Origin: Streptomyces sp. 150FB
GTDB lineage: Bacteria; Actinomycetota; Actinomycetes; Streptomycetales; Streptomycetaceae
Reading direction: 5' to 3'
Assembly (NCBI RefSeq): GCF_000818195.1
Contig: NZ_JTHL01000001.1
Coordinates: 121,127-185,126, forward strand
Length of the DNA: 64,000 nucleotides
In this document: positions 16,690-24,906 of the stretch, one piece after another
Layout of the letters: the number at the start of each line of letters is the position of its first letter
Position numbering within the stretch: the stretch's first letter is position 1
The notes under the pieces: generated by a model
What the model was told of the DNA's origin: nothing
Database searches by the model: none
Seen by the model: the letters and a program-made list of their open reading frames with translations, nothing else
Made by a program: the position numbers and the translations under genes

Positions 16690-18881
16690 GCGAGGCAGTC
16701 GTCGGGGCCGGGATCAACCGGGTGGACGGTCCCCGCAAGGTGGCGGGCGCCGCTCCCTATCCGTCGGACTTCAACGCCCACCATCAGGCGCACGCGGCGC
16801 TCGTCGGAAGCACGGTGGCTGCCGGCCGCATCGTCCGCATCGACACCGCCGCGGCCGAAGCCTCTCCCGGCGTGATCACCGTGCTCACCCATCTCAACAC
16901 TCCTCGGATGGAGCGCGGGCCCATGACACCGCTCGGCATCTCGCCGCCGGCGCCGATGCAGGACGGCCACATCCGGCATTACGGGCAGCACGTCGCCTTC
17001 GTCGTGGCCGACAGGCCCGAGCAGGCAGCGTACGCGGCGCGGCTCGTGTCGGTCGAGTACGAGCGCACGGAGCCGTTGCTCGACGTACAGGACCCGCGGG
17101 CCCCCCAGGTGATCGACCCGTGGGGGACGGACAGCGATCGCGGAGACACCGCCGGGGCCCTGGTCTCGGCAGAGGTGAAGGTCACGCGGACATACACCAC
17201 TCCGGACAACACCAACAGTCCGCTCGGCCTCTTCGCCACCCTCGCCGTCTGGGACCAGGACCGGCTCACTGTCCACGACACCACCCAGTGGCCGTCCATG
17301 GTCAAGGCCACGCTGGCCGGGGTCTTCAAGATCCCGGAGAGCTCGGTTCGCGTCCTCGCGCCGTATGTGGGCGGTGCGTTCGGCGCCGGCCTACGGGCCT
17401 GGCCGCACGTGATCCTCACTGTCCTCGCCGCCCGTCAGATCGGTCGGCCGGTCAAGCTGGTACTGACCCGGCCCCAGATGTTCAGTTCCGTGGGACATCG
17501 GCCCGACACGGTGCAGTGGGTGTCACTCGGCGCGACCCGGAGTGGGGAGCTGACGGCGATCGACCATCGCACCGTCTCGTCGCTGGCGATGGAGGACGAC
17601 GACTACGAGGCGGTGTCCGCCGGTTCGGCGTTCGCGTACCGGTGCCCGAACGTGGTGACCCGGGACGTCCAGGCACGCCTGAACCGTCCGGCCCCCTGCT
17701 CGATGCGCGCCCCGGCAGCCGGTCAGGGCAACTTCGCCCTGGAGTCGGCGATGGACGAGTTGGCCTACGCCCTGGAAATGGACCCGCTACAGCTTCGTAT
17801 GAGCAATCACACCGAAGTCCACCCGCAGTTGGGCCTGCCGTGGTCGAGCGAGGCGTTGCGGGAGTGCTACCAGGTGGGGGCGGAGCGGTTCGGGTGGTCG
17901 TCCCGGAACCCCGGGCCGCGTTCCATGCGGGACGGCGACTGGCTCATCGGATACGGGATGGCCGGCTGCAGTTACGCGTGGTACTCGGTGCCCTGCTCCG
18001 CTCGGGCCACCGTCAGCCGGGACGGCAGCGCGCTGGTCCGCAGCGCCGCCACCGACATCGGGACCGGCACCTACACGGTGATGACCCAGGTCTCGGCGGA
18101 GTACCTCGGACTCCCCCTCGACCTGGTCCGCTTCGACCTCGGCGACTCCGACATGCCGGCCGCTCCCCAAGCGGGCGGATCCGGACTCACCGGAGCTCTG
18201 GGGGGCGCCGTTCTCGACGCCTGCGGCCGGCTCGTCCGCCGATTCGCCGAACTCGCCGCGAAGGACGTCGAGTCACCGCTGCACGGCGTCTCGCCGGACG
18301 CGGTGACCGTCGGAGGCGGACGCGTCCACGTGAAAGGCGACCCCTCCCGAGGTGAGTCCTACACCGACATCCTCAGCCGTCACGAGCTGGCGGAACTGTC
18401 GGCCGACGGTTCGAGCGCGCCCGCGTCCCCGCAGGAACTCGGCATGGCGCCGTCCGGCGCTTTCGGGGCCAAGTTCGTCGAGGTGCGGGTCGACCGCGAC
18501 CTGGGACTGGTACGGATCGCCCGGGTGGTGTCCGCCATCGACGGAGGCCGCATCCTCAACGAGAAGACCGGCCGGAGCCAGATCATCGGCGCGACGATCG
18601 GCGGCATCGGCCAGGCGCTGTTCGAGGACACCGCCACCGACCCGCGTACCGGCCGGATCGCCAATGGCACGTTCGGTGACTACCTCATCCCCGTCAACGC
18701 CGACATCCCCGACCTGGACGTCGTCTTCGTCGGCGGACCGGACCGCTTCTCGCCGGTCGGCACCAAAGGCATCGGCGAGATCGGCCTGGTGGGCATCGCC
18801 GCCGCCGTGGCCAACGCCGTCCACCACGCCACCGGTAAACGCGTCCGCTCGCTGCCCATCACCATCGACGACATGCTGTAG
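16686..18881 (+). CDS. molybdopterin-binding catalytic subunit (PaoC/YagR type)
   Basis: The ATG overlaps the previous stop as ATGA, indicating translational coupling. The 731-residue subunit has the expected order: PRKVAGAAPYPSDF at the start, the molybdopterin loop around YVGGAFGAGLRAW, CSMRAPAAGQG, the IGTGTYTVMTQ segment and the GTKGIGEIG motif, whose Glu is the base that activates the molybdenum-bound oxygen. Substrates are probably aldehydes or N-heterocycles; neither is readable from sequence. No XdhC/PaoD-type cofactor-insertion chaperone is encoded next to it. The three genes form one operon. Confidence 0.93.
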   Translation: MSEAVVGAGINRVDGPRKVAGAAPYPSDFNAHHQAHAALVGSTVAAGRIVRIDTAAAEASPGVITVLTHLNTPRMERGPMTPLGISPPAPMQDGHIRHYGQHVAFVVADRPEQAAYAARLVSVEYERTEPLLDVQDPRAPQVIDPWGTDSDRGDTAGALVSAEVKVTRTYTTPDNTNSPLGLFATLAVWDQDRLTVHDTTQWPSMVKATLAGVFKIPESSVRVLAPYVGGAFGAGLRAWPHVILTVLAARQIGRPVKLVLTRPQMFSSVGHRPDTVQWVSLGATRSGELTAIDHRTVSSLAMEDDDYEAVSAGSAFAYRCPNVVTRDVQARLNRPAPCSMRAPAAGQGNFALESAMDELAYALEMDPLQLRMSNHTEVHPQLGLPWSSEALRECYQVGAERFGWSSRNPGPRSMRDGDWLIGYGMAGCSYAWYSVPCSARATVSRDGSALVRSAATDIGTGTYTVMTQVSAEYLGLPLDLVRFDLGDSDMPAAPQAGGSGLTGALGGAVLDACGRLVRRFAELAAKDVESPLHGVSPDAVTVGGGRVHVKGDPSRGESYTDILSRHELAELSADGSSAPASPQELGMAPSGAFGAKFVEVRVDRDLGLVRIARVVSAIDGGRILNEKTGRSQIIGATIGGIGQALFEDTATDPRTGRIANGTFGDYLIPVNADIPDLDVVFVGGPDRFSPVGTKGIGEIGLVGIAAAVANAVHHATGKRVRSLPITIDDML

Positions 18882-18907
18882 CGGACGCACACGGCAGCCA
18901 GGGCGGC

Positions 18908-19330
18908 TCAGGACCGGGTGAGCTGTCGCTTCAGGTCGGCGTTGTCGTACAGGTACCACGACTCGACGATTCTGCCGGCAGCGATGCGGTAGTGCGCGAG
19001 CTCCGATGTGCGGAATTTCCGGTTCGTGGGCTCGATGCCCTCGTACACCCCGCGGTGTGTTCCTGTGATGGTGTAGAGCACGCAGGCGAGGTCGCCCTCC
19101 ACGACGACGTGCTCAATTTTCCAGTGCCAGTCGGGGAATGCGCCGATCAGATTGATGTTCTGGGCGTGGAAGGAAGCGATGTCCCGTCGCACTCCGTTGT
19201 GAACGAACGGTTCGGCGTAGAACTCTCCGGCCCTCTCGAACCTGTGGCTGTTCCAGGCACTGTTGAATTCGAGGATGAAAGATCTAAGTTCGGCGCTATC
19301 GGGTGTGGGGCCGGTGTTCAGGTCATTCAT
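18908..19330 (-). CDS. SnoaL-like NTF2-fold protein, copy 1
   Basis: The 140-residue protein has the SnoaL/ester-cyclase pattern: EFNSAWNSHRFERAGEFYAE, HAQNINLIGAFPDWHWKIEH, a GDLACVLYTITGTHRG strand and HYRIAAGRIVESWYLYDN. GGAAGGG precedes the ATG at 19330. It is clearly a duplicate of the protein encoded at 20315-20734; most of the C-terminal half is shared. Relatives cyclise polyketides or simply bind small hydrophobic molecules. It is the last gene of the leftward block that begins near 23030. Confidence 0.82.
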   Translation of the reverse strand: MNDLNTGPTPDSAELRSFILEFNSAWNSHRFERAGEFYAEPFVHNGVRRDIASFHAQNINLIGAFPDWHWKIEHVVVEGDLACVLYTITGTHRGVYEGIEPTNRKFRTSELAHYRIAAGRIVESWYLYDNADLKRQLTRS

Positions 19331-19422
19331 GGTGCGCGCCCTTCCGATGGAGTGTGGCCTGTTGGTTCGTGGTGTCCTGACATGAAGGGACCTGGGCCGT
19401 TGAGGCGTCTCCAGGGGTCCGT

Positions 19423-20175
19423 TCAGCCTTCGGGGTAGCTGTCCCAACTGGCGTTGCCCGCGAACTCTCCGCCGTCGGCGCTGTAGTCGGCTCCGGAGAT
19501 CCAGCGGGACTCGTCGCCGGCGAGGAACAGGACGACTTGGGCTACGTCCTCGGGCTCGCCCAGGCGCTTGAGGGCAACGTGGTCGGTCTTGAACGTGGCG
19601 TTCGCGGTGGCGGGAGTGTTGATCTGCCCGGGGTGGACGGCGTTGACCCGGATGCCGTGCTTTCCGAGTTCGACTGCGGCGGTCTTGGTGAGGCCGCGGA
19701 CGGCCCACTTCGAACTGACGTAGCCGACGGCGGCGGGATAGCCGATCAGTCCGGCACTGGAGCCGATGTTGATGATCGAGCCGCCGCCGGCCTGCTTCAG
19801 GAAGGGTATGACGGCGGTGACACCGTTGAAGACTCCGAACAGGTTGATGTTCAGGCTGCGTTGGAAGCGGGCGGCGTCCCATTCCTCCAGTGGTGCGGAG
19901 TCGAGGAGCCCGACGTTGTTGACGAGAATATCGACGCCGCCGAAGGTCTCCTGTGCGGCGGTGAGGGCTTGATTCCAGGAGTCGGGGCTGGTGACGTCCA
20001 GACGCACGAAAACCGCCTTCGACCCGAGTTCGCCCGCGAGCGTGTTTCCCGCTTCGGTGTTGATGTCGCCGATGACGACATCAGCTCCCTCGGCTGCCAG
20101 AGTCCTGGCGGTGGCGGCTCCGATGCCGCTGGCCCCACCGGTGACGATCGCGGTCTTGCCTTGCACTCGGTTCAT
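19423..20175 (-). CDS. classical short-chain dehydrogenase/reductase
   Basis: The 250-residue enzyme is a complete classical SDR: cofactor loop TGGASGIG at the start, an acidic IGDINTE segment suggesting NAD preference, NNVG, catalytic Ser in INIGSSAG, the YVSSK catalytic Tyr/Lys pair and IRVNAVHPGQINTP. It would oxidise or reduce a secondary alcohol or ketone. I prefer the second ATG at 20175 because the AGG ribosome site is nine bases before it. The first ATG (20181) sits too close. It is flanked by two paralogous SnoaL genes. Confidence 0.9.
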   Translation of the reverse strand: MNRVQGKTAIVTGGASGIGAATARTLAAEGADVVIGDINTEAGNTLAGELGSKAVFVRLDVTSPDSWNQALTAAQETFGGVDILVNNVGLLDSAPLEEWDAARFQRSLNINLFGVFNGVTAVIPFLKQAGGGSIINIGSSAGLIGYPAAVGYVSSKWAVRGLTKTAAVELGKHGIRVNAVHPGQINTPATANATFKTDHVALKRLGEPEDVAQVVLFLAGDESRWISGADYSADGGEFAGNASWDSYPEG

Positions 20176-20314
20176 GATCATTACCTGCTTCGCGTGTTGG
20201 TGCTCCGTGGTGTGTTGTGGTGTGTTGTGGTGTCGGCAATCAGCCGGCCTCTGCTCCACCCGTACTCCGGAGAGCGTCGAAGGCCCCCGGGGCACCCCGG
20301 CTCAGGCCTGGGAC

Positions 20315-20734
20315 TCAGGGCTGGGTGAGTTGCCGCTTCAGGTCTGCTTCGTCGAACAGGTACCACGACTCGACGATTCTGCCGTCGGCAACGCGGTAGT
20401 GCGCGATCTCCGATGTGCGGAACTTGCGGCCGGTGGGCTGGATCTCGTCGTACGCCCCCTGGTGTGTGCCGGTGATGGTGTACAGCGCGCAGATCAGGTC
20501 TCCCTGCACGACCACGTGCTCGACCTGCCAGTCCCGGTCCGGGAATGTGGCGATCAGGTCCGCGATCTGGGCGCGGAAGGACGGGATGTCCCGTCGCGCC
20601 CCGTTGAGGAGGAATGATTCGGCGTAGAACTCTCCCGCGCGCTCGAATTGGTGCTCGTTCCAGGCGGAGTTGTATTCGAGGAAGAGTGTCCGAAGTCCGG
20701 CGGCATCCGCCTCAGGGGTCGCTTTCGGATTCAT
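20315..20734 (-). CDS. SnoaL-like NTF2-fold protein, copy 2
   Basis: The 139-residue protein matches copy 1 (18908-19330) in nearly every motif: EYNSAWNEHQFERAGEFYAE, ATFPDRDWQVEHVVVQGDL, YTITGTHQGAYDEI and HYRVADGRIVESWYLFDEADL. AGAGGA precedes the ATG at 20734. The two copies differ mainly in the N-terminal ten residues and scattered substitutions, so the duplication is old enough for divergence but recent enough to be obvious. Both lie beside the SDR, one on each side. Confidence 0.82.
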   Translation of the reverse strand: MNPKATPEADAAGLRTLFLEYNSAWNEHQFERAGEFYAESFLLNGARRDIPSFRAQIADLIATFPDRDWQVEHVVVQGDLICALYTITGTHQGAYDEIQPTGRKFRTSEIAHYRVADGRIVESWYLFDEADLKRQLTQP

Positions 20735-20847
20735 GATGCGTTCCTCTGGGAGTGGGTGTGATGGGCAGGAGGTCGCCGCGGCGGGAAACCCCACTGCAGG
20801 CGTGCCTGGAGACGCGGCGGCTCCCGGGTTCGTGCGGGCGGACGTCG

Positions 20848-21291
20848 CTATTTCTCGCCCGCCACCGTCGGCAGTCCGTCGATTTGGATGATGACGGAGA
20901 GGAGGTTGCCGACGCCCCAGTGCTCGACGATCTGGCCGTTCTTGACCCGCATGGCGTCAACGACCTCGAAGTGGACCTCGCGGCCGGTCGGAGCGATGCC
21001 GAAGAAGTCCCCTGTGTGGGTGCCGTGGTAGATCTTGTACGTCGTGACGAGGTCGCCGTCGGCCACCTGCCAGTGGATCACCGGATTGAAGTCGGAGAAG
21101 GTGGACCGCAGGGTGCGGTACAAGTCCCGTACCCCGGCCTTGTCCGAGCCGAAGCCCTGCTGGGGGGTGTGGTCGACGAAGCCGTCGGCGTAGAGCTGTT
21201 CGTACACGTCGAAGTCGCCGCGTCCCTGCACTTCTTCGACCGCGCGCCGGACGACCGCGATGGCGGCCTTGCTCTCATCGCTGCGTGCCAT
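20848..21291 (-). CDS. ester cyclase/SnoaL-like protein, third member
   Basis: The 147-residue protein is a more distant NTF2-fold relative: EQLYADGFVDHTPQQGFG, the IHWQVADGDLVTTYKIYHG strand and FEVVDAMRVKNGQIVEHWGV. This is the pattern of small ester-cyclase or limonene-epoxide-hydrolase-like proteins. AAGGAG is nine bases upstream of the second ATG (21291), so I use that start. The leader ATGATCATG is identical to that of the SDR gene. The stop of the preceding oxidoreductase gene lies two bases before this start, so the two are probably translated together. Confidence 0.82.
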   Translation of the reverse strand: MARSDESKAAIAVVRRAVEEVQGRGDFDVYEQLYADGFVDHTPQQGFGSDKAGVRDLYRTLRSTFSDFNPVIHWQVADGDLVTTYKIYHGTHTGDFFGIAPTGREVHFEVVDAMRVKNGQIVEHWGVGNLLSVIIQIDGLPTVAGEK

Positions 21292-21293
21292 GA

Positions 21294-22307
21294 TCATTTC
21301 TCCTTGGTGTGTGAGGTGTGTGATGAAGGTGCCGCGTCGTGGCGGGGTGCCGCGTCCGAGGGGGCGCCGCGTCGTGGCGGGACGGCCTTGCCGAGCGTCA
21401 GGACGATCTTTCCGCGGGTGTGGCGTTCGCCGAGTTCGGTGTAGGCGGCGCGCACCTCGTCCAGCGGATACACCGCCTGGATCGGGAAGGCGATGGCGTT
21501 CCTGACAGCCAGGTCCGCCAGCGACTCCCAGATCTCGGGGGTGTCCGCTTCGGCCTGGCCGACGGAGCGGACACCGTGGCGGGCGACGGCTGCCCCGTCC
21601 GCGATCGTGTTGATCCGGAGCGGCGCGATGCCCAGCTCCAGGGCCGCGAGTACGTTGCCCCGGCCGAAGTGGTCGAGGTACGCCGTGACCGGCTGGGGTG
21701 CGGCTCGCAGGATGCGGCCGACGAGCCCCGGGCCGTATTCGACGGGGATGGCGCCGAGGGATTCCAGGAACGGGAAGCTGTTCCTGCTGCCGGTGGCGAG
21801 CACGGTGGCGCCGCGGAGCCGGGCGAGCTGGACGGCAACGGATCCAACGCCTCCGGCCCCGGCCGACACGACCACGGTGTCCGCGCCGGACAGCCCCAGA
21901 GCTTCGACCTCGGCATGAGCGGTTGACCCGACACCGGGGATGACCGCCGCCTGTTCCCAGGGCAGCAGCCTCGGCTTCCGGGCCAGTCTCCCGGGCCGGG
22001 CCAGGACGAACTCGGCTTGCGCGGCGCGCGGCTGGAAGCCCATCACCTCGTCACCCGGCTGGAAATCCGTCACGCCGGAGCCGACGGTGTGAACGACGCC
22101 GGCGTAGTCGTTGCCCTGCCCTTCGGGGAAGTGCGCGGGCCACGTGTCCGCGAAGGCACCTTCGCGAATGCCGATCTCTCCGGGGTTGACCGCCGCTGTC
22201 TCCACGGCCACGACCACTTCTCCAGGCCCGGGTTCCGGCCGGTCGACGTCCACGACCTCCAGTACGTCGGGGCCCCCGTAACGGCTGAAGCGCACCGCCT
22301 TGGGCAT
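21294..22307 (-). CDS. MDR-family NADPH-dependent (quinone) oxidoreductase
   Basis: The 337-residue enzyme has the GroES-like N-domain (PGEVVVAVETAAVNPGEI) and the Rossmann motif SAGAGGVGSVAVQLA, without zinc-ligand Cys residues, as in quinone oxidoreductases and enoyl reductases. AGAGGTGAT is before the ATG at 22307. The last 20 residues are a low-complexity Ser/His/Pro tail, probably an extension into non-conserved sequence. It probably reduces an activated double bond or quinone with NADPH. It comes first among the coupled genes at 20848-22307. Confidence 0.87.
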   Translation of the reverse strand: MPKAVRFSRYGGPDVLEVVDVDRPEPGPGEVVVAVETAAVNPGEIGIREGAFADTWPAHFPEGQGNDYAGVVHTVGSGVTDFQPGDEVMGFQPRAAQAEFVLARPGRLARKPRLLPWEQAAVIPGVGSTAHAEVEALGLSGADTVVVSAGAGGVGSVAVQLARLRGATVLATGSRNSFPFLESLGAIPVEYGPGLVGRILRAAPQPVTAYLDHFGRGNVLAALELGIAPLRINTIADGAAVARHGVRSVGQAEADTPEIWESLADLAVRNAIAFPIQAVYPLDEVRAAYTELGERHTRGKIVLTLGKAVPPRRGAPSDAAPRHDAAPSSHTSHTKEK

Positions 22308-22424
22308 CAGGATCACCTCTCCACGATTTCGTGTGGGACGCCGGAAACACTTCCGACGCGCTTGACGCATGTGGTCGGGTTCGGCTTTCGCGCCGCGACC
22401 CGGAACCGGAGGCCGTCGGGCAAC

Positions 22425-23030
22425 TCAGTTCTCCTTCAGGAGACTGAGGGTGGGCAGCGGGCCGCCGGGGAACTGCTGGAGACGGCCACCGGCGGTCAGC
22501 GGGCCGAGGTCGACCGTGGCCCATCCCGCGCTCGCGGCCAGGCTCGCCACACGGTCGTTGGCGGGTACGTCGTCGCCGGACAGGAAGATCACGCGCCGCC
22601 CGGCCGGGGTACGGGGATCCGCCCCCAGGAGGTGCGGCGGGAGCGTATTGAACGCCTTGACCAGCCGGGCGCCCGGTACCAGGCCGGCCACCACCTCGCT
22701 GGAGGTGAGGCCCCCGAGGTCGGCGACCTTGAAGTCGGGCGGGCCGAGCGGAGTGCTGGTGTCGACGACGATGCGGCCGCTCCAGTCGGTGATACCCGTC
22801 GCGGCCACCGCGTCCTCCAGACAGCGCCACGGAACAGCGAGTACGACGATCTCCTCGGCGGCGGCCTCCTTGACGCTGACCGGCCTGATGCCGGCGCCGG
22901 CCTTGGCCGCCCAGTCCCGCAGGGTCTCGGGTCCGCGGCTGTTGCTGACGAGGATCTGTTCGCCGGTGGCGGCAAGCCGTACCGCCAGCGGCCTTCCGAT
23001 GGCTCCCGCTCCGATGATCCCGATGGGCAT
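22425..23030 (-). CDS. NAD(P)-binding / F420-NADPH reductase-like protein
   Basis: The 201-residue protein begins with the glycine-rich dinucleotide motif GIIGAGAIGRPLAVRLAATG and continues with VSNSRGP, a basic region that in the F420H2:NADP+ oxidoreductase family binds the NADP phosphate. AGGAG is at the right spacing from the ATG at 23030. The small NPD-type size and the later VKAFNTLPPHLLG segment match this family. It may recycle a deazaflavin or NADPH cofactor for the block downstream. It is the first leftward gene after the divergent TetR promoter. Confidence 0.82.
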   Translation of the reverse strand: MPIGIIGAGAIGRPLAVRLAATGEQILVSNSRGPETLRDWAAKAGAGIRPVSVKEAAAEEIVVLAVPWRCLEDAVAATGITDWSGRIVVDTSTPLGPPDFKVADLGGLTSSEVVAGLVPGARLVKAFNTLPPHLLGADPRTPAGRRVIFLSGDDVPANDRVASLAASAGWATVDLGPLTAGGRLQQFPGGPLPTLSLLKEN

Positions 23031-23121
23031 GACCCGCTCCTGAGCTGAATGGGTACGGTGGAGGAGGTGGTGGACCGGGCAGGCTGTCCATCGACTGCCG
23101 GCGCGGGAATCCCTCGCACTT

Positions 23122-23134
23122 CCGAACCGTTCGG
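23122..23134. promoter_or_regulatory. TetR operator candidate
   Basis: CCGAAC-C-GTTCGG is a perfect 6-1-6 palindrome in the 171-base gap between the reductase gene and the divergent TetR gene. It is centred about 75 bases upstream of the TetR start. The position suggests the regulator represses both directions. Confidence 0.55.
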
Positions 23135-23201
23135 TTACAAAGTAGAGCATGAGTCGCCACGGGTCTATTCCGAGGCTGCGAACCTTTTTGGGGGAGTTTT
23201 T

Positions 23202-23795
23202 ATGGCCAGGACGGGACGGCCCCGCTCCTTCGACACCGACGATGCGCTGGACGCCGCGATGCACCTGTTCTGGGCCGCGGGCTACGAGGGCGCCTCGCTC
23301 ACCGAGCTGACCGAGGTGATGGGCATAAACCGGCGCAGCATCTACGCCACCTACGGCAACAAGGAGTCCCTGTTCCGCAAGGCGGTCGACCGGTATCTGG
23401 ACGGCCCGGGAGCATTCGTGGCGAAGGCGCTGGAGCAGGACACCGCCCGGCATGTCGCCGGGGCGGTACTGCACGGGTGCGCCGACGCCTACACCACGCC
23501 CGGCTTCCCGAGCGGCTGTCTGCTGGTCCAGTCGGCGCTGGCCTGCGGGCCCGAGGGCGAACCGGCCCGCCGCGACCTCGCCGCCCGCCGGGAGGCGGGG
23601 ATCGGCGTACTGCGCAAGCGGTTCGAACGCGCCCAGGCCGACGGCGATCTCGCGCCCGAGGCGGACCCGGACGGCCTGGCCCGGTATCTGACGGCGATCG
23701 GTCAGGGCATCTCGGTGCAGGCCACCGGGGGCGCCAGCCGCGAGGATCTGCACCGAGTGGCCGACCAGGCGCTCAGCACCTGGCCGAGCGCCTGA
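23202..23795 (+). CDS. TetR-family regulator
   Basis: GGGGGAG precedes the ATG at 23202. The 197-residue protein begins MARTGRPRSFDTDDALDAAM with a helix-turn-helix (ELTEVMGINRRSIYATYGNKESLF) at residues 25-55 and a C-terminal domain of the AcrR-like type, containing FPSGCLLVQSALACG. The ligand cannot be predicted. It is divergent from the reductase gene and next to a palindromic operator, which makes it the likely local repressor of the leftward redox block. Confidence 0.9.
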   Translation: MARTGRPRSFDTDDALDAAMHLFWAAGYEGASLTELTEVMGINRRSIYATYGNKESLFRKAVDRYLDGPGAFVAKALEQDTARHVAGAVLHGCADAYTTPGFPSGCLLVQSALACGPEGEPARRDLAARREAGIGVLRKRFERAQADGDLAPEADPDGLARYLTAIGQGISVQATGGASREDLHRVADQALSTWPSA

Positions 23796-23989
23796 CATCT
23801 GCGAGTCGCCCGGACCGTTCGCACCGTCTTCAGCTCATGGTCGCCGGTGTGCCCGATGCCCCGCGGGAGCGTTGAGAGCGCTCCTCGTCGCTCGCCCCCC
23901 TGAAAAGAGGACCGGCCATTTCGCGCACCACGCGTCCGGCGCGGGCTTCGGGCAGCCTCGGTGTCAGACACCGGCTCTATGGTTCTCGG

Positions 23990-24847
23990 ATGACCCCGGA
24001 GATGTCGGACAGACTGAAACCGTTCCGTGAAGAGGCACTTGTACGGAACATCCCATCCGCCGATGTGGAGCGGTGGACAGAGACAGCTCGCCCCTGCGCG
24101 ACACTGGCGCCGGAAGGGGACGGGCCGGTTGTGGGCCGATTCGGTGGGCCGTTGATGCTACCCGTCGATGCCCCGGAGCCGCAGTTCCCCTTTGTCGCCT
24201 CCATCGACTGTGCGGCCCTGCCGGAGGATGCGACGGATCTCCCACTGCCGGCCGACGGCCACTTGTTGTTGTTCGGCTATCCCGACATCGAGAGCTTCGC
24301 CTCCATGGGCGAAGTGGTCCATGTCCCCGCCGGGACGGCCGTGGAGGAGCGGGAGAGGCATCCTCACTCCTACACCGAGATCCCGGAGTACCGGGACATC
24401 TGCCAGGCTTTTCCTCAGGGCCAACTGCGTCTGACGACCAATGTCTCCCTGCCCTACCACTGTTGGACAGAGATTCCCGAACCCCCCTGGTCCACACCGC
24501 TCCCCGGGCACCCTCGCTCCGAGGAGCTGCGTGACGTGTGGTTGGACACGCACGGTGACATCACCACCGACGGGCCGCTCCAGATAGGCGGATACGCCTC
24601 GGAGGAGTGCCCCGAGGTGGACCCCGTCGCGGGGGTCGCGTACTTCGCGGCGGAGGCGGAGCGGGCGGGCGAACGGGCAGGCAGCGAGGTGGAGTTGAAG
24701 GCCCCCGAGGACTGGGTACTGCTTGCCGACTGGCACCCCGGCATCACGGGCAGGGAAGGCGCCACCCTCCACTGGGCGATCCGGCGGGAGGATCTGGCCG
24801 CGCGACGCTTCGACCAGGCGCATGTCACCGTGTTCTGGAATCCCTGA
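23990..24847 (+). CDS. DUF1963 (YwqG-like) protein
   Basis: The 285-residue protein has the YwqG layout: an N-terminal helical part, then RFGGPLMLPVDAP and FVASIDCAALPEDATDLPLPADG with LLLFGY, then HCWTEIPEPPW and QIGGYAS, and finally WVLLADWHPGI with LHWAIRREDLAARRFDQAH. These are the conserved G-G-x-P, L-L-F-F/Y and I-G-G segments. The function is undetermined. There is no clear ribosome site; the ATG at 23990 is the earliest in the frame and a second ATG at 24002 is possible. Confidence 0.8.
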   Translation: MTPEMSDRLKPFREEALVRNIPSADVERWTETARPCATLAPEGDGPVVGRFGGPLMLPVDAPEPQFPFVASIDCAALPEDATDLPLPADGHLLLFGYPDIESFASMGEVVHVPAGTAVEERERHPHSYTEIPEYRDICQAFPQGQLRLTTNVSLPYHCWTEIPEPPWSTPLPGHPRSEELRDVWLDTHGDITTDGPLQIGGYASEECPEVDPVAGVAYFAAEAERAGERAGSEVELKAPEDWVLLADWHPGITGREGATLHWAIRREDLAARRFDQAHVTVFWNP

Positions 24848-24906
24848 CAGCCGGCAACAACCCGGCAAGCGCGACAAGTTGATCTGACGGGAGGCGATCA
24901 GGGAGC

